From a virus, in the IMG/VR virus record IMGVR_UViG_3300030102_005211, positions 1 through 44,029 of that record: a DNA stretch of 44,029 nt. One strand, 5' to 3'. Positions 40,635-44,029 of this stretch are shown in pieces. The notes below the pieces were generated by a model that was given only the letters and a program-made list of their open reading frames with translations, was not told the origin of the DNA and did not search any database. Positions within the stretch are counted from its first letter, which is position 1. Each line of letters opens with the position of its first letter. The translations under genes and the position numbers were made by a program.

Positions 40635-40820
40635 CTAGTATGTTGTTTTTGTTTCGCCTAGAAGAACTGAGCTTTCTTCAAGTAACTCTTCGGTCTTTGT
40701 GAGTATGTCATCCTCCCAATCCTCATAGGGGACTTCTGATTGAAAGTAGCTCTTGATGTCTTCAGCAAAGATCTCTAAGAGTCCGTGTATATCCTGTGCA
40801 GTTTTGTTATTGACTGGCAT
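40635..40820 (-). CDS. Hypothetical acidic protein, 61 aa
   Basis: Small acidic helical protein (QDIHGLLEIFAEDIKSYF; DDILTKTEELLEESSVLLGE). The ATG immediately follows the TAA of the upstream gene, and its stop is one base before the next start. Early-block location and size suggest a host-interaction protein, but there is no sequence evidence for this. Confidence 0.55.
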   Translation of the reverse strand: MPVNNKTAQDIHGLLEIFAEDIKSYFQSEVPYEDWEDDILTKTEELLEESSVLLGETKTTY

Positions 40821-41075
40821 TTATTTTCCTAGTTGCGATGCGGCAGACCAAGTGGAGATAACTTCTAAGCACTCCTTGAAGGTTGGGTTACCATCAAGGT
40901 ATTCCCATTCACCTTTGGACTGCTCCCAAATCCCCCATCGGTATTCCTGCCCCATCTTATTGAATTGTGAGGGTCGGTCATACGCCCCCGTTCTGGTCGA
41001 ATCCTCCACCCTGTAGTTATTGTTCTGAAGGTCGATGACTTCATACAGTCCCTTGCTTAATTTACGAACTAACAT
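40821..41075 (-). CDS. Hypothetical protein, 84 aa
   Basis: Soluble beta-leaning protein (KLSKGLYEVIDLQNNNYRVED; YRWGIWEQSKGEWEYLDGNP) with a C-terminal helix (TFKECLEVISTWSAASQL). Aromatic-rich centre. No family recognised. Stop-to-start contact with the next gene supports co-translation. Confidence 0.55.
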   Translation of the reverse strand: MLVRKLSKGLYEVIDLQNNNYRVEDSTRTGAYDRPSQFNKMGQEYRWGIWEQSKGEWEYLDGNPTFKECLEVISTWSAASQLGK

Positions 41076-41080
41076 GTTAA

Positions 41081-41290
41081 CTACTTTCCTATGGTTCGGA
41101 TTAGTGGTATTACCAACTGCTCCAAATCTTCGATGGCTTGTCTGACATCTGCGCGAACATGAGGGTCGCTTATACCCAGAAGTCTAAGGTTATTCGCCAC
41201 CTCACCCACTTCCATTATGGCTTTGCCCCTTTCTCTTTCCAGAGTTTCGCGTAGCCTTTTGTTAAAGCTTGTTGAATGAACCTCGGTCAT
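41081..41290 (-). CDS. Hypothetical helical protein, 69 aa
   Basis: Almost all helix, with a basic/acidic alternating N-terminal half (KRLRETLERERGKAIMEVGEVANNLRLLG) and an acidic C-terminal helix (VRQAIEDLEQLVIPLI). No membrane segment. It follows the 41293 gene by 2 nt. No family recognised. Confidence 0.55.
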   Translation of the reverse strand: MTEVHSTSFNKRLRETLERERGKAIMEVGEVANNLRLLGISDPHVRADVRQAIEDLEQLVIPLIRTIGK

Positions 41291-41292
41291 GA

Positions 41293-41667
41293 CTAAAGAT
41301 TCAGGGTGCAGGTTTCACCTTCCAGCAGATCCTCTACTTCCAACAAATCATCAACTGCTCTGAGAACCTCAACCTTCAACTTGTAGTCCATAGGGTTGAT
41401 AGCAATTTTAGATTTAATCTCAGCGACTGTATACGCTGGGTCAGATTTAGATACCGACGAACGTGTGTTTGTTTCGACGGCTTTTGGTGTATCGAGTTCT
41501 CCTGTAAGAAGACTCTCGATGGGGGTGCGTTGGGTTTTACTGGATCGCATCTTGCGAAGTGCAAAAGATGCGGGGTGCTGTTCTGTCTCTGGTTGAAGTG
41601 ATGCGAGATACTTCTCGCCGTTCAATTCCACAAGACGTTGGACGGGTTTGTTTAACGGTGTTGGCAT
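41293..41667 (-). CDS. Hypothetical protein, 124 aa, first gene after a consensus promoter
   Basis: Soluble, partly disordered protein: a basic N-terminus, a Ser/Thr-rich middle (about residues 45-75) and a helical C-terminus (YTVAEIKSKI; LKVEVLRAVDDLLEVEDLLEGE). Transcribed from the near-perfect promoter at 41697-41724, giving a leader of about 23 nt that contains the AACCTGAATAAA motif. No family recognised. As the first gene behind the strongest minus-strand promoter, it is expected to be expressed early. Confidence 0.6.
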   Translation of the reverse strand: MPTPLNKPVQRLVELNGEKYLASLQPETEQHPASFALRKMRSSKTQRTPIESLLTGELDTPKAVETNTRSSVSKSDPAYTVAEIKSKIAINPMDYKLKVEVLRAVDDLLEVEDLLEGETCTLNL

Positions 41668-41689
41668 TTTTATTTATTCAGGTTTAATT

Positions 41690-41709
41690 CGACACCATTA
41701 TAGGTGTCG
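41690..41709. repeat. Perfect inverted repeat framing the -10 box
   Basis: CGACACC (41690-41696) and GGTGTCG (41703-41709) are perfect 7-bp inverted arms. The six bases between them read TATAAT on the minus strand, exactly the -10 box of the promoter driving 41667. This is a candidate operator: a dimeric repressor bound here would cover the -10 element. On the plus strand it precedes TGTTTTATTG and could also act as a weak terminator. Confidence 0.65.
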
Positions 41710-41724
41710 GTGTTTTATTGTCAA
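41697..41724 (-). promoter_or_regulatory. Consensus sigma70 promoter (TTGACA-16-TATAAT)
   Basis: On the minus strand TTGACA (41724-41719), a 16-nt spacer, and TATAAT (41702-41697): both hexamers match the consensus perfectly. The expected start is near 41690, so the 41667 gene has a leader of about 23 nt. The -10 lies in the loop of the inverted repeat 41690-41709. It is the most convincing early promoter here and should serve the operon down to 36601. Confidence 0.8.
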
Positions 41725-41732
41725 TTATTTTC

Positions 41733-41969
41733 TCAATACCCATAAGGCAAATAAGAACCTATGTTTGCCCTCATCTCGGAGAGGTCGGTGAGATACGGTT
41801 GCCCATACTTGTCTTTGTCATCAAAGCAAGAGTCGCAAAACACAGCACCCGTGTCATCGTGCAAGTTACCTTCGTCTGCCCAACTGGATATGTCATCAGT
41901 CACTACCTGCTCTTCGCCACAACGGTGGCATTCTAGGATCTCATACTCTTCTTCGTCTTCCTCACTCAT
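41733..41969 (-). CDS. Zinc-ribbon-like acidic protein, 78 aa
   Basis: Two CxxC pairs, C14/C17 and C45/C48 (ECHRCGEE; FCDSCF), form a probable four-cysteine zinc ribbon. The N-terminus is very acidic (MSEEDEEEYEILE). Start overlaps the previous gene's stop by 8 nt. Small zinc-ribbon proteins in early phage operons may bind nucleic acid or host RNA polymerase; there is nothing here to decide. Confidence 0.65.
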   Translation of the reverse strand: MSEEDEEEYEILECHRCGEEQVVTDDISSWADEGNLHDDTGAVFCDSCFDDKDKYGQPYLTDLSEMRANIGSYLPYGY

Positions 41970-42207
41970 TGGGTAACCCCTCTATATCTATCATGCTCCG
42001 GTCATACATCATTATGAATCCAGCACCATTGCACTGGACACCCATTACGTTGAAGCTTATCCACTCCTCTGCCTCTTCGCGGGTCATGCCGCGCCCCATA
42101 AATACATCTATCATTTTTTGGTAGTCGTAGATCAACTGACCACAATCTGAAGCTCCCGCTATGGCTTCGTCCAATCCATCTAATACTAGTGCACCTGTCA
42201 CAAACAT
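41962..42207 (-). CDS. Conserved-looking hypothetical protein, 81 aa
   Basis: Soluble protein whose central part, DYQKMIDVFMGRGMTREEAEEWISFNVMG, resembles a helical motif recurrent in small phage proteins of unknown function. The C-terminus is MMYDRSMIDIEGLPNE. ATG at 42207 is 2 nt after the stop of the 28-aa membrane gene. Reality of the gene is supported by the operon spacing; the function is unknown. Confidence 0.6.
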   Translation of the reverse strand: MFVTGALVLDGLDEAIAGASDCGQLIYDYQKMIDVFMGRGMTREEAEEWISFNVMGVQCNGAGFIMMYDRSMIDIEGLPNE

Positions 42208-42209
42208 GG

Positions 42210-42296
42210 TTAATCTCTGTCGGGGTTAGATACGGCAAAGAATCTAAGAATGAAGATTACTAGTGCCGACCAAATTAAAAATCCAAGTATGATCAT
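42210..42296 (-). CDS. Tiny single-pass membrane protein, 28 aa
   Basis: ATG overlaps the stop of the 414-aa gene (ATGA), and its TAA is 2 nt before the next ATG, so it fits the operon precisely. It encodes one hydrophobic segment (MIILGFLIWSALVIFILRFF) and a short polar tail (AVSNPDRD). The exact spacing and the membrane span make it a good candidate for a real microprotein. Role unknown. Confidence 0.55.
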   Translation of the reverse strand: MIILGFLIWSALVIFILRFFAVSNPDRD

Positions 42297-43537
42297 TTCG
42301 TTAATCCTCTATCTTTGTTCGGATCATTTACATAGCACGGGTCAACCCACTTCACTATCTGTTTAGTGCGTCCTTTGCCCGTCCAGTATCCTCTAAAGTG
42401 TCCCCGCCGCCAGTGTGAACTCACCTTACCCCGTTCACCATACCCTTTTTCCTTCATTGAACTACCATACTTTCGCCCAATAAAACAGGGACTCCATTTG
42501 CTGTCGTTCATTAGCTTACCTCGACGATGTCTAATCCGTTGCACCTCCTTGCCTTCAAGCTCCACCTCTTCTGGTTTCGCGGCTAGAAACAGTAACAGCT
42601 TTAGTGTGAATCGGGTTAACTCCAGAGCCTCGTTAGCACCTGACTCATCCCCGAACTCAACAAATGCGTGGTCGGTCAGAAAGTCTAAAGAGGCGCGGAT
42701 GGATTTATCTAGGAGCGGAAACCGTATAGGCATGTTGTTGCCGTTCAAGGTTACTCCCCCAATGTTTATGACAGGGGCAAGCGTAACCTCATCCTGATAC
42801 TCGGCTAAACCAAACTCATCTATCCAAGAGTCGCGGATCTCTTTCCATGTCCCATCCCCCTCAGACACTATCCGCTTATTCAGGGACTTGATGTCTTTGA
42901 TGTCCACACCAAGTGAGCTTAACGCATCTTGCCTCAACGCATTGTGGTTGCCGCCAGTATGGCAGACCGTGAATGTTCGACTAACGGCTAGCGCAATAAC
43001 GGGGTCATGGTTTCCGTGCTGGTCTTTCGACGCAATCACTAAACTCTTAGGGAGGGACACAACAAAGGCAGGCATACTGAACAGTAGCTCAGACAACTCT
43101 AACGAATCATCGAGGTGACTGCGGTGTATCATGTCTGCGCAAGTCGGGTCTAAAAAGTAAGTTCGCCAATCAAAAGACCTAAGTTCTTTTTTGATGTCCG
43201 CCCATGTGTCCACACTCAGCGCGGCTAATGAAGATCTATCCTCCTTGTCCACTTTGGAAAGCCCTACTTCCCATAGGGCAATGCCGATAGAAGTTGGGTC
43301 ATAACAATCTCCAGTGCTGTTAAAGGTCTTAGGGAAGAACGAACGGTAAGCTGACTCGTGGTCAACGTCCCTTGCGTCAGGGTGCATGAGGCATTTCCAT
43401 ATTCCCCGCCTAATTTTCTTCGTGCTGTTTCCCCACACTTCGTCAGGCTGTAGGTCATACATGTCGAACCTAGCGCGTGAGACCGCGTCCATGTTGTCCC
43501 GTATCACAGGGTATGGGTTAGAGTTTTGGTGGTTCAT
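42293..43537 (-). CDS. Unknown early protein with HWRRGHFR-type C-terminus, 414 aa
   Basis: Soluble protein. The last 60 residues (SPCFIGRKYGSS...SSHWRRGHFRGYWTGKGRTKQIVKWVDPCYVND) match a recurrent C-terminal signature, H-W-R-R-G-H-[WF]-R ... G-x-G-R ... WV-x-P, that I recall from uncharacterised phage and plasmid proteins, including relatives of the anti-CRISPR AcrVA2. That assignment is a resemblance by eye; AcrVA2 itself inhibits Cas12a production, and nothing here proves such activity. The N-terminal 300 residues are not recognised. Start overlaps the 68-aa gene's stop (ATGA) and its stop overlaps the 28-aa membrane gene. Confidence 0.6.
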   Translation of the reverse strand: MNHQNSNPYPVIRDNMDAVSRARFDMYDLQPDEVWGNSTKKIRRGIWKCLMHPDARDVDHESAYRSFFPKTFNSTGDCYDPTSIGIALWEVGLSKVDKEDRSSLAALSVDTWADIKKELRSFDWRTYFLDPTCADMIHRSHLDDSLELSELLFSMPAFVVSLPKSLVIASKDQHGNHDPVIALAVSRTFTVCHTGGNHNALRQDALSSLGVDIKDIKSLNKRIVSEGDGTWKEIRDSWIDEFGLAEYQDEVTLAPVINIGGVTLNGNNMPIRFPLLDKSIRASLDFLTDHAFVEFGDESGANEALELTRFTLKLLLFLAAKPEEVELEGKEVQRIRHRRGKLMNDSKWSPCFIGRKYGSSMKEKGYGERGKVSSHWRRGHFRGYWTGKGRTKQIVKWVDPCYVNDPNKDRGLTK

Positions 43538-43740
43538 TCGCCTTCTACTCGGTTAAGTTCCCTAACTGCTGTCCGAATGTATGGGATGAAACAAGCAATG
43601 GACTCATTGTCACCATCCAAGCTTGCCACCTTCTCCTCAATGGCATCTAGGGCTTGCAGATCCCGCCTTGAAAGGGCTATTGAGAGTGCCAGCATGGCAT
43701 CATCTCCATCTTCTATTTTGTTTATTTGGTTATGGTTCAT
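43534..43740 (-). CDS. Hypothetical acidic protein, 68 aa
   Basis: Helical acidic protein (DAMLALSIALSRRDLQALDAIEEKVASLDGDNESI) ending in an ELNRVEGE tail. Start is preceded by the AACCTGAATAAA leader motif 7 nt upstream of ATG, shared with the 41667 gene. Its stop overlaps the 414-aa gene by ATGA. No family recognised. Confidence 0.6.
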   Translation of the reverse strand: MNHNQINKIEDGDDAMLALSIALSRRDLQALDAIEEKVASLDGDNESIACFIPYIRTAVRELNRVEGE

Positions 43741-43778
43741 GTATTTTTTTATTCAGGTTAAAATTTGTAGCGTTATCT

Positions 43779-43907
43779 CTAATACTGATAATCGGGTTTA
43801 GCTTTAGACCTATCTAGCTGACGTTGTTTTTTGCGGCGGCGTTTTTTCTGCGCCTTCTCATCGGAACGGGAAAGGCTGTGGCAGGTCTCATGTATTTCTT
43901 TTGGCAT
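43779..43907 (-). CDS. Small highly basic protein, 42 aa
   Basis: Short gene with a run of Lys/Arg residues (EKAQKKRRRKKQRQLDRSKAK) between a polar N-terminus and a QY end. The basic stretch suggests nucleic-acid binding or a disordered tail. It begins 14 nt after the partial gene's stop, behind an AACCCTGAAG leader similar to that of the 43740 gene. Too short for family recognition. Confidence 0.5.
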   Translation of the reverse strand: MPKEIHETCHSLSRSDEKAQKKRRRKKQRQLDRSKAKPDYQY

Positions 43908-43920
43908 CGTTCTTCAGGGT

Positions 43921-44029
43921 TTACTGCTGGCTAATGTTAATGGTGACATCTTCAAGATATTCTTCGGCGGTGTTAAGTGGGATAACAACGCGGTGTAGGA
44001 ATTGTTTATGCGCCTTTGGGAAATCGTTC
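43921..44029 (-). CDS. Partial CDS running off the right edge (C-terminal 35 aa)
   Basis: Open frame from the window edge to TAA at 43923-43921, ending HRVVIPLNTAEEYLEDVTI and NISQQ. The remaining 5' part lies outside, so the genome continues in this direction and the window is not a complete genome. The short visible portion shows an acidic helix and no recognisable family. Confidence 0.5.
   Translation of the reverse strand, partial: NDFPKAHKQFLHRVVIPLNTAEEYLEDVTINISQQ

Noticed and set aside
43741-43778. Promoter for the 43740 gene in its upstream gap
   Set aside because: Only weak hexamers (TTATCA/TACAAA) can be found; the shared leader motif is the only solid signal.
1-44029. CRISPR array, tRNA genes, insertion sequences, integrase or attachment site
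   Set aside because: Non-coding space is very small and I see no regular spaced repeats, cloverleaf candidates, transposase motifs or tyrosine/serine recombinase motifs.

Overview
The window is a fragment of a tailed double-stranded DNA bacteriophage genome (Caudoviricetes). The signs are a divergent small/large terminase pair, appendage (fibre) genes, a lysis cassette, a phage-type replication block, very dense packing with almost every junction a TAATG, ATGA or 1-8 nt overlap, and no host housekeeping genes. Both edges cut the genome: the last gene on the minus strand runs off the right edge, and no portal or major capsid gene is visible, so these probably lie left of position 1. No tape-measure, sheath or major tail-tube gene is seen. 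Together with one enormous ejection-type protein, this suggests a short-tailed (podovirus-like) virion. The host cannot be named from the sequence. The family A DNA polymerase carries Leu at the E. coli 762 position, a class common in aquatic virioplankton. No integrase or repressor is visible.

Layout. (1) 1-11828, mainly plus strand: a 96-aa protein, an inverted glycosyltransferase gene (moron-like), virion and fibre genes (1099-8762), another virion protein (8801-9760), then a lysis cassette (holin-like protein, nested i-spanin/o-spanin pair, second small membrane protein, Amidase_3 endolysin) followed by a degenerate metallopeptidase-like gene and a PD-(D/E)XK nuclease-like gene. (2) 19551-11791, minus strand: small terminase, two unknowns, RuvC-like resolvase, Cas4/RecB-like nuclease, a probable single-stranded-DNA-binding type protein, a coiled-coil protein, a hairpin terminator, PolA with 3'-5' exonuclease, and a primase-helicase. 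(3) 19579-36604, plus strand: large terminase, two coiled-coil-rich proteins, a 4264-residue polyvalent protein occupying 12.8 kb, a small basic protein and a membrane protein. (4) 44029-36601, minus strand: an early-type operon of small unknown proteins, an unknown 414-aa protein with an HWRRGHFR-type C-terminus, a zinc-ribbon protein, a DNA methyltransferase, an SNF2-like helicase, an Nmad1/DUF1599 protein, a GH24 lysozyme and tiny one-pass membrane proteins of 28 and 32 aa.

The most unusual element is the 4264-aa protein (23311-36105). It strings together a membrane-active N-terminal region, an HEYIH zincin, a second zincin-like region with a broken motif (EEIAH), a module with an HhH-glycosylase-like signature, a module resembling the PC-x3-KP ... 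PLGVVP ... YD domain of archaeosine synthase, and a long helical, membrane-associating C-terminal region. A near-identical short motif (R-L-[QA]-S-[RS]-[FWY]-G) recurs exactly at four module boundaries, which suggests a polyprotein cut after or during delivery into the host. The other notable pattern is a set of sigma70-like promoters whose -10 box lies only 5-8 nt from the start codon, implying leaderless late mRNAs; recognisable Shine-Dalgarno sequences are scarce at the starts I examined.
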